Of a DNA stretch of 12,551 nt, positions 1 through 6,317 are shown piece after piece. The notes beneath the pieces are model-generated. The model searched no databases. It worked only from the letters and a program-made list of their open reading frames with translations, and was not told where the DNA came from. Positions within the stretch are counted from its first letter, which is position 1, and each line of letters opens with the position of its first letter. The translations under genes were made by a program, and so were the position numbers. The stretch lies in assembly GCA_946535685.1 (NCBI GenBank), contig CAMNDR010000006.1, forward strand, positions 1 to 12,551. The letters are read 5' to 3'. The stretch comes from an uncultured Clostridia bacterium (GTDB lineage: Bacteria; Bacillota; Clostridia; Oscillospirales; Ruminococcaceae).

Positions 1-44
1 TTTGCAAAAAAGTGCCCCTTATTTCGCCATGTACTGCATGTTCC

Positions 45-62
45 TGCCGCCTGCAGGCGGCA
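45..62. repeat. 18-bp perfect palindrome
   Basis: The 18 bases TGCCGCCTGCAGGCGGCA read the same on both strands, with a PstI-type CTGCAG centre. The palindrome lies downstream of the Wzz-like gene, 26 bp past its terminator hairpin. It could fold as a short hairpin or be a protein site. No T-tract follows on either strand, so it is not an obvious terminator. No gene is supported in positions 1-87. Confidence 0.5.
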
Positions 63-87
63 TCATCAGACTATGCCGATAAGCTGA

Positions 88-120
88 ACCGCCCCCGCAT
101 GTCATCCATGCGGGGGCGGT
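88..120 (-). terminator. Strong hairpin ending the Wzz-like gene
   Basis: A perfect 14-bp stem (88-101 pairs with 107-120) with a 5-nt loop starts 14 bp past the stop codon of the minus-strand gene. The stem is very GC-rich. On the minus strand the following bases are only weakly U-rich (GGTTCAGCTT), so termination is inferred from stem strength and position rather than from a classic U-tract. Confidence 0.65.
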
Positions 121-133
121 GTTCTGAACTGCA

Positions 134-1687
134 TTACTTCTTCTTGGAGCTTTCCTTTTTGAGCGGCTCAGTCCCGGAGGATTCCTCCTCGTCATCATCG
201 CTGCTGTCATCCGCAGCATCAGCATCTGCTGCAGCACGTCTTGCCGCACGCGCCTTTCTGTTGTCCTTGACAAGCGCCATGCAGAAGGCGACCATGATGT
301 AGAGCACCAGGATCACAGCCTCAGCGATCAGCAGAGTCTCCATCGAGGCGTTCATGATGTTCTTGGTGGTGTTCAGTGCGGAAGTGCTCGGCGGCACCAG
401 AACGGAATAGGCGTTGCCGAGATATACAGACTCATAGTACTCGCTGGCTGTCTCATTGGTGATGTCCAGCAGCTCATTGATCTTCCTGTTCAGATCAGAC
501 AGATCCTTCTCCACCTTCTTGATCTTTTCCTGAGAAGCACTGTCCTTGCCCTTGAGCGCATTCACACGCTGCTGGTACATGTTGATCTGCTGTGTCTTGG
601 AGGAAACGGTGTTCTGTGCGTCGATCTTTCTCTTGAAGAGGTTGTCATACTCAGCAGATCCCTGGGTGTACTGCTGCGGATCCTGGCCGTCGCCGTAGAT
701 GATGGTCACGCTCTGCTGGTAGGTCTCGATCGCATTGTTGACGGTGTTCAGATTGTCCATCGCCACGCTGCGCTCACGCATCAGCGTCTCAATGCGGAAG
801 TTGTAGTAGTCGATCAGGCTGTTCTTGTCCTTGGTGACGTTGTTGACGGTGATGTAGGAGGAGATCATGTCCAGATCTACCGTTTTGAGTGTGCTGATGG
901 AGTCAGACAGGTCTGCGAAGGTGTAGCCGGTCTTGGTCGAACGGAAGCGGGTGGTGTCCTCACTGGAAAGCGTATCGACATATTCGGACATCTTGCTCAT
1001 GGTGTTGTTGAATACGTCAACCGCCTCAGCGTAGTCATAGGCGGAATAATCCAGCGCCTTGACCGCACTGCCGAGCGCACGGTTGAAGCCGTAGCTCTTG
1101 AAGAAGTACTCTCTGTACTCCGTCGTGAGCATCCGGTCAAATACCGCAACCGCATCCTTGCCGGACAGGCCGGAGGAGGAGTAGTTGAAGGTCAGACGGT
1201 ATTGCGTCGGGAAATACGAGGTCTCCAGCATTTTTTCGCCGGCGTTCAGGTTGCCCTGCTCGTAAACGCTCTTGTACATGGTGATGCGGTCGATCGCATT
1301 CTCCGGGATAACGCCCTCGATGGTGATGCTCTTACGGATGCTCTCAAGGGAGTCGAGCGGCAGATCCAGCGATTTCAGCGCAGCCTGGATCACGGACGGA
1401 TTCTTGATGGTGTTGATATCGAACTGCGTTTTGTCAGGCGCAAGTCCCTTTTCAATGCCGTCATAATTGAAGCTGACAAGTGCCGTCAGGTTCTTGTGCT
1501 GGTCAGCAGAAAATACCGCTGTGCCGACCGGGATCAGAATGCCGACCACGATCGCCGCCACCAGCCAGATCGCCAGAAAGCGCTTGAGCTGTGCTATGAT
1601 CGAGGAAAACGAAATAATAATTTCTTCTTTGTCCGATTCCTCATTTTTCAGCGTGATATTCACATTGCGTTCTGTGTTATTTCCCAT
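134..1687 (-). CDS. Wzz-like polysaccharide chain-length/export membrane protein
   Basis: The predicted protein has 517 residues. A short cytoplasmic N-terminus is followed by a membrane segment at about 38-58, a large extracytoplasmic region (about 60-450) rich in heptad-like helices near 330-440, and a second membrane segment at about 451-470. This layout, with the VPPSTS stretch before the second segment, is that of Wzz-type polysaccharide co-polymerases, which set chain length or assist export of surface polysaccharide. No Walker A motif is present, so there is no fused tyrosine kinase. The C-terminal tail of about 47 residues is odd: basic/alanine-rich, then Asp/Glu/Ser-rich, then lysines. 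The start at 1687 is chosen because GGAGGG lies about 8 nt upstream and a consensus promoter lies at 1736-1764; an upstream in-frame ATG at 1840 precedes that promoter. No glycosyltransferase neighbour is visible. The family call is from topology and N-terminal similarity and is moderately sure. Confidence 0.72.
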   Translation of the reverse strand: MGNNTERNVNITLKNEESDKEEIIISFSSIIAQLKRFLAIWLVAAIVVGILIPVGTAVFSADQHKNLTALVSFNYDGIEKGLAPDKTQFDINTIKNPSVIQAALKSLDLPLDSLESIRKSITIEGVIPENAIDRITMYKSVYEQGNLNAGEKMLETSYFPTQYRLTFNYSSSGLSGKDAVAVFDRMLTTEYREYFFKSYGFNRALGSAVKALDYSAYDYAEAVDVFNNTMSKMSEYVDTLSSEDTTRFRSTKTGYTFADLSDSISTLKTVDLDMISSYITVNNVTKDKNSLIDYYNFRIETLMRERSVAMDNLNTVNNAIETYQQSVTIIYGDGQDPQQYTQGSAEYDNLFKRKIDAQNTVSSKTQQINMYQQRVNALKGKDSASQEKIKKVEKDLSDLNRKINELLDITNETASEYYESVYLGNAYSVLVPPSTSALNTTKNIMNASMETLLIAEAVILVLYIMVAFCMALVKDNRKARAARRAAADADAADDSSDDDEEESSGTEPLKKESSKKK

Positions 1688-1735
1688 TTTTGCCCTCCGT
1701 TTTTTGTGAAAGTTGTATTTTCGCCATACGTTATT

Positions 1736-1764
1736 ATTATACACCAGTGGATGTGCATTGTCAA
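1736..1764 (-). promoter_or_regulatory. Consensus promoter of the Wzz-like gene
   Basis: On the minus strand TTGACA (1759-1764) is followed after exactly 17 bp by TATAAT (1736-1741), both perfect sigma-A consensus. The predicted transcript starts near 1729, giving a leader of about 40 nt. This rules out the upstream ATG at 1840 as the start of the gene. Confidence 0.85.
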
Positions 1765-1845
1765 TACCTAACAAATGGAAGTCTCTATTTTTGTAGAAAA
1801 CGGAAAAAGAATAGGCTGTTTCTCTGCCGTAGTCAAACAAAATGC

Positions 1846-1881
1846 AAAAAACTCCGGCTTCCCGTCATTTTGGGTGCGGAG
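1846..1881 (-). terminator. Weak terminator-like hairpin, minus orientation
   Basis: CTCCG (1852-1856) can pair with CGGAG (1877-1881), with an inner CCC/GGG pairing (1861-1863 with 1872-1874). Read on the minus strand, the hairpin is followed by six T residues (1846-1851). No minus-strand gene ends here, so it would be an orphan. The stem is interrupted and the call is tentative. Confidence 0.25.
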
Positions 1882-1898
1882 CCGTCCTGCCGCTTCGT

Positions 1899-1942
1899 GA
1901 ATTTGCACAAATCGCCGGATGATTACTGTGCAATTCCGGAAT
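1899..1942. promoter_or_regulatory. Inverted repeat and palindrome upstream of the epimerase promoter
   Basis: GAATTTGCACA (1899-1909) and TGTGCAATTC (1927-1936) form an inverted repeat with one bulged T and a 17-nt spacer. Overlapping its right arm is the perfect 10-bp palindrome ATTCCGGAAT (1933-1942), which ends 15 bp before the -35 box at 1958. The position suits an activator or repressor site for the epimerase gene. No specific regulator family is recognised. Confidence 0.35.
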
Positions 1943-1957
1943 ATTTGCTGCAAACGC

Positions 1958-1986
1958 TGGACAAATCCACGCCGGCATGGTACAAT
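1958..1986 (+). promoter_or_regulatory. Promoter of the epimerase gene
   Basis: TGGACA (1958-1963) is followed after 17 bp by TACAAT (1981-1986), and the TGG immediately before it gives an extended -10 element. Transcription would start near 1993, leaving a leader of roughly 118 nt before the ATG at 2111. Confidence 0.7.
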
Positions 1987-2000
1987 AGAAGTAAGGCAAC

Positions 2001-2095
2001 TCCGCACAGAGCTGGTGGTGCAGATGCGCCGCCAAGCCGTCAGGCGGGCTTTGTGCGGTGCTGCCGTAACAACCTGTCCGCACAGCCGGGCAGCA
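2001..2095 (+). promoter_or_regulatory. Structured 5' leader of the epimerase gene
   Basis: CCGCACAGAGC (2002-2012) can pair with GCTTTGTGCGG (2048-2058) over 11 bp with one G-U pair, enclosing an inner CCGCC/GGCGG stem (2029-2033 with 2043-2047). Directly after it, TGCTGCC (2059-2065) can pair with GGCAGCA (2089-2095), ending just before the AGGAGG site. The 9-nt TCCGCACAG occurs twice (2001-2009 and 2077-2085), so the central TGTGCGG could pair with either copy. It matches no riboswitch class I recognise; a regulatory role is inference. Confidence 0.3.
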
Positions 2096-2110
2096 GAAGG
2101 AGGAATCTCA

Positions 2111-3118
2111 ATGAACACGACCCAGATGATGCAGTGGGGCGAAATGCCCTGCGTCCGGCTGGATGCCGGCGGTTATACGGCGCTGATCGCACCCGATCTC
2201 GGCTCCAATGTGGTGCGCCTGCGGGATACGGCGCACGGCGTGGAATTTTTCCGCTTCAAGGATACCAATTCCTATGAGGTGCTGCTGCAGTCCGCAGAGG
2301 TATGGGGACTGCCGACGCTCTATCTGCCGAACCGTTTCGCAGACGGCGTCCTGAAGACCTCGGATGCGGTCTATCACCTGCCTGTCAATGAAAAGGCGCC
2401 CTACAACAACCACATCCACGGCTTCCTGCACAAGCGCCGCCACACTGTTGTGGAGCACAAGGCGGATGACAACTGCGCATGGTGCAAAACGGAGTATCTC
2501 TATGATGAGAAGGATCCGTTCTTCCAGTACCTCCCGATCCGCTTCAAGGCAGAATTTCTGTTCACACTGTCCGCCTGTGGTCTGGAATACGAGTTCAAGC
2601 TGACGAATCTTTCCGGCAAGCAGATGCCGATCTCCGTGGCAACGCACACCACGATCAATTCCCCGTTCAAGGACGGTGCCCGTGAGTCGGATGCCCGCAT
2701 CACCGCACCGATCGGCAACCGCTGGATCCTGAACGAGCGCTGTCTGCCGACGGGCGAGACGGCAGAGCTTGGCATGCGTGATCTTGAGTACCGTTCCGGC
2801 AGCCGCTGCCCGGTGCTGCAGAACATCGACAACGAGATGTATTTTGCCGAGCACATGATGGTGGACGGCGAGGATTTCTACGGCATCGTGGTCGAGGATA
2901 CGGGAAGCGGCACCCGCATCGCTTATGAAGTGGGCGAGGAGTACCGGTTCTGGATCTTCTGGAATGACAAGGGCTTCAACGGCTATTTCTGCCCGGAGCC
3001 GATGTCGGCGATGATCAACGCAGCGAACATGGACATGCCCGCCGGCGTGACCGGCAAGCGGGAGATCGCCCCGCAGGAAACAGCGGTATTCCACCAGCGG
3101 TTCTATACGATGGACTGA
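2111..3118 (+). CDS. Aldose 1-epimerase (galactose mutarotase) family protein
   Basis: The predicted 335-residue protein fits the mutarotase fold family, which interconverts alpha and beta anomers of aldoses in the cytoplasm ahead of sugar catabolism. Family landmarks seen are NRF at 74-76, HIHG at 101-104 (substrate-binding His), THT at 178-180 (candidate catalytic His179) and PEP at 295-297 (candidate catalytic base Glu296). No signal peptide is present. The start at 2111 follows AGAAGGAGGA (2095-2104) at good spacing; the frame stays open upstream to 1919, but that part overlaps the promoter. It is preceded by its own promoter and a foldable leader, and no clear terminator follows. The sequence is divergent from typical galactose mutarotase, so the exact sugar is unknown. 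Confidence 0.85.
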   Translation: MNTTQMMQWGEMPCVRLDAGGYTALIAPDLGSNVVRLRDTAHGVEFFRFKDTNSYEVLLQSAEVWGLPTLYLPNRFADGVLKTSDAVYHLPVNEKAPYNNHIHGFLHKRRHTVVEHKADDNCAWCKTEYLYDEKDPFFQYLPIRFKAEFLFTLSACGLEYEFKLTNLSGKQMPISVATHTTINSPFKDGARESDARITAPIGNRWILNERCLPTGETAELGMRDLEYRSGSRCPVLQNIDNEMYFAEHMMVDGEDFYGIVVEDTGSGTRIAYEVGEEYRFWIFWNDKGFNGYFCPEPMSAMINAANMDMPAGVTGKREIAPQETAVFHQRFYTMD

Positions 3119-3207
3119 TGCCGCATATTGATGCGCCTTGAAGCAGCAGTGTCCGGTGATGTGTACTTCTTGTATCGCTGTGAAAAAAATCAAAGGGGGA
3201 AGAATGT

Positions 3208-4584
3208 ATGAAACGCACATGGACGAAAGTAACGGTAGTTACGCTGGCTGCGGTTCTCATAGCGGGTGTTGTGCTTGCCTACGCAGGCTCAAAAGGCCTG
3301 CTCCCGGGCAGGAGCCTGACGGCCTCTTCTTTCGCAAAAGGCAGCAAAGGCGGCTTCAACTGGACAATGGATCAAGACGGCACCATGACGGTCTCCGGCA
3401 GAGGAGAGCTGCCCAGTCGGTTTATTTTTGATAATCCTGACGTCAAAAGCGTCGTTTTTGATGAAGACTGCGAGATCACCGCACTCAAAGAGGAATGCAT
3501 CTTTTTCGCTGACAATGCTGCAAGTATTACCATCAACAGCACGGCCGAGCTGACGATTGAAAAGAATGCGATCTTCTATTCTCCCGATGGCGTAAGCCCG
3601 ATCTCTGTCACGATCAACGCACCGAAGGTCACGATCGTCGGTGAAGAGCCGTTTAGTGCCTATGATCGTCAGATGCATATTACCGTAAATGCAGATGAGC
3701 TGGTGATTCATCACGGCACCATGTCTGGCCTGGGCACAGCCGGCGACGGGACCAGCACATTTACTTGTCCCGATAACACGTATCATTATATTCCTGCTGG
3801 CTATGTGTTTAAAAAATACAGCATGCAGGAGGAATACGATCGGAATGTCCAAATGAACCGGGAACGGGATTTCTGGAGGACATATGAGAGACGGTTGAAA
3901 AAGGGAGATGATTACATCTATCAGGAGGAGGAAGTCAAGGAGATTCTGAGTCCGGCCAACGTTGACTATGTATTCGGCGGCGCGGCTGTGTACATGGGGT
4001 CGAGAGGGCGGCTGACGGGAGATGGTACAGCATATTCTTTAGCATCCAGCTTCAGCCGGACAATGGACAATAGCGGCACTCTGACGATCACCGGCAGAGG
4101 TGAGCTGCCACCTCATTTCATTTTTGATGATGCCAGCATCAAACGGATTGTTTTTGATAAGGATTGCCGGGTAACTACGCTCAAGGAGGGCTGTATCTGT
4201 TTTCCTGATAATGCTGCAGATATTACCATCAACAGCGCTTGGGCACTGACAATTGAAAAAAAAGCAATTCTCTATTCTTCCAAAGGCGTAAGCCCGATCT
4301 CTGTCACGATCAACGCACCGAAGGTCACGATACAGGGCGTGGAACCGTTTTTTGCCTACAGACGGCAACTGAATATCACCATAAACGCAGATGAGCTGAT
4401 CGTTTATCAGGACACTATGCCCTATTTTGGCAGTTGGAATAGTGCCAACACGTTTGCCTGCCCTGCTAACTCTTATGTTTATATACTCGATAGGTGGAAG
4501 GAAACGAAAGTGCCTCTGACTTCGGAAAACGCCGGCTCTGTCTTCGGCGGTGCGTCAGTCACGATCAATGCAGCGCAGAAATAG
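3208..4584 (+). CDS. Secreted tandem-duplicated beta-rich protein (BspA-like relative)
   Basis: The predicted protein has 458 residues. The N-terminus has basic residues, a hydrophobic core (about 8-24) and a probable signal peptidase site after AYA near 26, so it should be secreted. It contains two copies of one module, starting near residue 50 and near residue 282. Each opens with a W/R-T-M-D-x-x-G-T-(M/L)-T-(V/I)-(S/T)-G-R-G-E-L-P pattern and ends near VFGGA(A/S)V. That opening resembles the segment preceding LRR_5 repeats in Ruminococcus BspA-like proteins, but no regular 23-residue repeats follow. Copy 1 carries an extra charged stretch (about 208-250) absent from copy 2. No C-terminal anchor or dockerin is seen. 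AAAGGGGGA precedes the ATG by about 8 nt; the nearby ATG at 3204 is out of frame. Base composition is visibly more A/T at third positions than its neighbours. Function is unknown. Confidence 0.8.
   Translation: MKRTWTKVTVVTLAAVLIAGVVLAYAGSKGLLPGRSLTASSFAKGSKGGFNWTMDQDGTMTVSGRGELPSRFIFDNPDVKSVVFDEDCEITALKEECIFFADNAASITINSTAELTIEKNAIFYSPDGVSPISVTINAPKVTIVGEEPFSAYDRQMHITVNADELVIHHGTMSGLGTAGDGTSTFTCPDNTYHYIPAGYVFKKYSMQEEYDRNVQMNRERDFWRTYERRLKKGDDYIYQEEEVKEILSPANVDYVFGGAAVYMGSRGRLTGDGTAYSLASSFSRTMDNSGTLTITGRGELPPHFIFDDASIKRIVFDKDCRVTTLKEGCICFPDNAADITINSAWALTIEKKAILYSSKGVSPISVTINAPKVTIQGVEPFFAYRRQLNITINADELIVYQDTMPYFGSWNSANTFACPANSYVYILDRWKETKVPLTSENAGSVFGGASVTINAAQK
3355..3789 (+). repeat. Tandem module copy 1
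   Basis: This is the first of two in-frame direct copies, aligned to the second at a constant offset of 696 bp (232 codons) from 3355 to at least 3702; a one-codon difference appears by 3766. Positions 3589-3635 are identical over 47 bp to 4285-4331. The right boundary is approximate. Confidence 0.85.
4051..4482 (+). repeat. Tandem module copy 2
   Basis: This is the second in-frame copy of the module at 3355-3789. Similarity is high in the core (GVSPISVTINAPKVTI, and NADEL in both) and lower at the edges. The 47-bp identical block here is 4285-4331. The right boundary is approximate. Confidence 0.85.
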
Positions 4585-4625
4585 ATGACAAGGAACCGCT
4601 CGCAACAGAATAGATCGAAGAACAA

Positions 4626-4655
4626 GATCGCCCTGCCTTCACCGGCAGGGCGATC
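4626..4655. terminator. Bidirectional terminator between convergent genes
   Basis: A perfect 12-bp stem (GATCGCCCTGCC at 4626-4637 with GGCAGGGCGATC at 4644-4655) has a 6-nt loop. It lies 41 bp after the plus-strand stop and 31 bp after the minus-strand expansin stop. The minus direction has the better T-rich tail (TTGTTCTTC); the plus direction has GTTATGTCTTT. Confidence 0.85.
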
Positions 4656-4686
4656 GTTATGTCTTTCAGCACACAGCCAAAGCTGC

Positions 4687-5520
4687 TTATTCCGGGAACT
4701 GCACATGCCCTTCAAAATCCACATCCGGCTCCATGAGCGGGACATCCTCATCCACGACCGCATTGCCATAGATATCCGTGATCCGGAACGTGAACGGCCC
4801 TGCTCCCATGTCCATTGTCTCGAAGTAGTTATAATTCCGGCGCGGCACCTCGATGAACTGCCCGTCTGCACCGAGGTATTCAAACCGTGTCACCGGCCAG
4901 CGGTGATTCCGGATCTGCACCCCGCACCAGAAAGCCGTGCTGCCCTCCTTATAGCGATAGGAAAACGGCGCATCCGCAGCCGTATTCCTTGGCACGATCT
5001 TCCAGGAGCAAGGCACTCTGCCCTTTTCCGCCGGTGCGATCAGCGGGAAGGCATCTGTGTAGAGATCCAGATCCCCCTTCTTCCCCTCCGGCAGCTCGTC
5101 CGTCACAAAGACGTTGATCGTCCCCAGCTCGCCGGTCACTTCGAGATATGCCCCCGCAAGCTGCGAATTGTTCCAGTCATAATAATTCATTGCCGTGATC
5201 CATTCATCCCGGCTCACAGGATCGAGCATGGCGCAGCCGCCCTCATAGCCGCCGCCGTAAAACGTCGCCTCGCCCGTGTGGACGGTGCCCATCGGTTCGA
5301 GGGTGTACTCCGTCTTGAAGCGCTTCATGAGCGCCAGGTCAAACACATCCACCACCCCGTCTGCATTCAGGTCACAGCCCGCCGGGAGATCGTTTTTCCC
5401 GGTCAGCAGCCATTCCTGCAGCGCAGGGATATTTCCTGCATCGGATGCGCCCGCAGGCAGCGCCGGCAGCATCCCGATGCAGAGCAAAGCGGACAGTACG
5501 GCAAGTTTCTGTTTCATCAT
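4687..5520 (-). CDS. Secreted expansin (EXLX1-type) with N-terminal half-dockerin
   Basis: The predicted 277-residue protein is a bacterial expansin that should loosen cellulose/hemicellulose networks without hydrolysis. A signal peptide (1 to about 25) is followed by a helix IPALQEWLLT and one complete dockerin-type Ca loop (Asp50, Asn52, Asp54, Asp58, Asp61). Expansin domain D1 covers about 81-177 and D2 about 183-277. Compared with Bacillus subtilis EXLX1 (YoaJ), as recalled, the key D1 aspartates are kept (Asp141, and Asp152 in GDLDL). The D1 Tyr73 position is Leu143. The surface aromatics are Phe197, Trp198 and Tyr230. The ending GHVQFPE is the same. Three ATGs occur in a row (5523, 5520, 5517); AAAGGAG lies only 3 nt from the first, so 5520 or 5517 is preferred. 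The stop of the upstream LRR gene is 12 nt away, so the two form an operon. The first dockerin loop is missing. Confidence 0.93.
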   Translation of the reverse strand: MMKQKLAVLSALLCIGMLPALPAGASDAGNIPALQEWLLTGKNDLPAGCDLNADGVVDVFDLALMKRFKTEYTLEPMGTVHTGEATFYGGGYEGGCAMLDPVSRDEWITAMNYYDWNNSQLAGAYLEVTGELGTINVFVTDELPEGKKGDLDLYTDAFPLIAPAEKGRVPCSWKIVPRNTAADAPFSYRYKEGSTAFWCGVQIRNHRWPVTRFEYLGADGQFIEVPRRNYNYFETMDMGAGPFTFRITDIYGNAVVDEDVPLMEPDVDFEGHVQFPE

Positions 5521-5532
5521 CATCGGCTCCTT

Positions 5533-6201
5533 TCAGAGTCTGAGCTTTTCTGTCGGATCGGCAGGCGCAGCCATTTCTCCCTTGCAGTTGAGCAGCAGGA
5601 TATAGATCTCATGCTGCTGTTTTTCGATCGCAAGTTCGATGAATTTGTCAAGATTGCGCCTGGTGAGGAGCTTCCCGTTTGCAATGGCCTTTGTGACGGC
5701 GGCTGTATTGCCTGTCCCGATCAGAAAGGCACAGAACTTGGAGAAATTCTTTTTGATGTAGGGGAACAGGTTCTCCTCGTCATAGCCTGCAAGGAAAAGC
5801 TGCGCTAACACGGCAAATTTCACCGGATGCGCCATCTTCACAGCGTAGTCCCCGGACAGGATCATGTTGCAGATGTCCCCGATCTCCTCACTGTGTGCTT
5901 CGCCCGGAATGGTGATCGTCACGCCGCTGACCGTGACCGTTTTCAAGGCGTAGCAGCCCCGGAATACAGCGCAGCCGATCTCCCGGATACCGCTCCCGAT
6001 GGTGACGGATGTCAGGCTGCTGCACCAGCGGAATGCCTCGTCGCCGATGCTTGTCACGCTGTCCGGGATGGTGACGGATTTCAGCATGCCGCAGCCATCA
6101 AAGGCGCTTCTGCCGATCCCGGTCACAGCCGCCGGAATGGTGACGCCGGGCGCATCCTTCCGGCAGTGCTTCAGGATCCCGTTTTCGATGAACACGTTCA
6201 T
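5533..6201 (-). CDS. Cytoplasmic BspA-type leucine-rich-repeat protein
   Basis: The predicted 222-residue protein has three consecutive 23-residue LRR_5 (BspA-type) units at about 19-41, 42-64 and 65-87, such as SVTIPDSVTSIGDEAF, plus a degenerate fourth. Then comes a helical C-terminal domain (about 100-222) with FLAGYDEENLFPYIKKNF and a second segment rich in helices ending in DPTEKLRL. The same LRR plus helical-tail architecture is common among Ruminococcus proteins of unknown role. There is no signal peptide or membrane segment, so it should be intracellular. The start at 6201 is set by AGGAGGAG 5-8 nt upstream; an in-frame ATG at 6264 lies inside the promoter. It is the first gene of the operon with the expansin. 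A protein-protein interaction role is inference. Confidence 0.88.
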   Translation of the reverse strand: MNVFIENGILKHCRKDAPGVTIPAAVTGIGRSAFDGCGMLKSVTIPDSVTSIGDEAFRWCSSLTSVTIGSGIREIGCAVFRGCYALKTVTVSGVTITIPGEAHSEEIGDICNMILSGDYAVKMAHPVKFAVLAQLFLAGYDEENLFPYIKKNFSKFCAFLIGTGNTAAVTKAIANGKLLTRRNLDKFIELAIEKQQHEIYILLLNCKGEMAAPADPTEKLRL

Positions 6202-6235
6202 AGGTGCTCCTCCTGTTAGGCGATTTGCTATTTCT

Positions 6236-6264
6236 ATTATACACGCTGTGCAGCCGGGTGTCAA
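6236..6264 (-). promoter_or_regulatory. Consensus promoter of the LRR-expansin operon
   Basis: On the minus strand TTGACA (6259-6264) and TATAAT (6236-6241) are separated by exactly 17 bp. Transcription should begin near 6229, about 28 nt before the LRR protein start codon. An A/T-rich stretch lies upstream and is shared with the divergent plus promoter. Confidence 0.87.
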
Positions 6265-6317
6265 CTGCAGAATCCGATTTTCTGAAACTTAGAAAAAAAT
6301 TATTGTTTTTCAATAAA

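Larger units (their letters stand above)
1688..2110. other. Divergent intergenic regulatory region
   Basis: This 423-bp gap separates the minus-strand Wzz-like gene from the plus-strand epimerase gene. It contains a consensus minus promoter (1736-1764), a weak minus-oriented terminator-like hairpin (1846-1881), an interrupted inverted repeat (1899-1936), a 10-bp palindrome (1933-1942), a plus promoter (1958-1986) and a foldable leader (2001-2095). Open frames that extend through it from either gene lack family similarity and ribosome-binding sites, so no coding sequence is supported. Confidence 0.7.

Noticed and set aside
19..273. 84-codon minus-strand frame spanning the terminator at the left edge
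   Set aside because: It overlaps the end of the Wzz-like gene in another frame and the strong hairpin, with no ribosome-binding site.
1919..2110. N-terminal extension of the epimerase frame
   Set aside because: It contains the promoter and foldable leader, has no similarity to the family, and the ATG at 2111 has a strong AGGAGG site.
3123..3136. Small hairpin CGCAT-ATTG-ATGCG after the epimerase stop
   Set aside because: Only 5 bp of stem and no T-tract, so it is not a convincing terminator.
3138..3167. Possible promoter TTGAAG with TGTACT for the secreted duplicated protein
   Set aside because: The -10 matches poorly and the spacer is 18 bp. No better promoter was found in 3119-3207, so the gene may be read through from the epimerase promoter.
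2108..3220. 370-codon open frame on the minus strand
   Set aside because: It is antisense to the epimerase gene, whose catalytic motifs are clear. The composition is that of a reverse-strand shadow.
4585..5808. 407-codon plus-strand open frame across the expansin and the end of the LRR gene
   Set aside because: It overlaps the bidirectional terminator and is antisense to two genes with clear family motifs. The product is an Arg/His/Pro-rich shadow.
6300..6316. Inverted repeat TTATTG-ttttt-CAATAA upstream of the membrane-operon promoter
   Set aside because: Short and in A/T-rich DNA where such repeats arise by chance. More likely part of an UP-element-like stretch.
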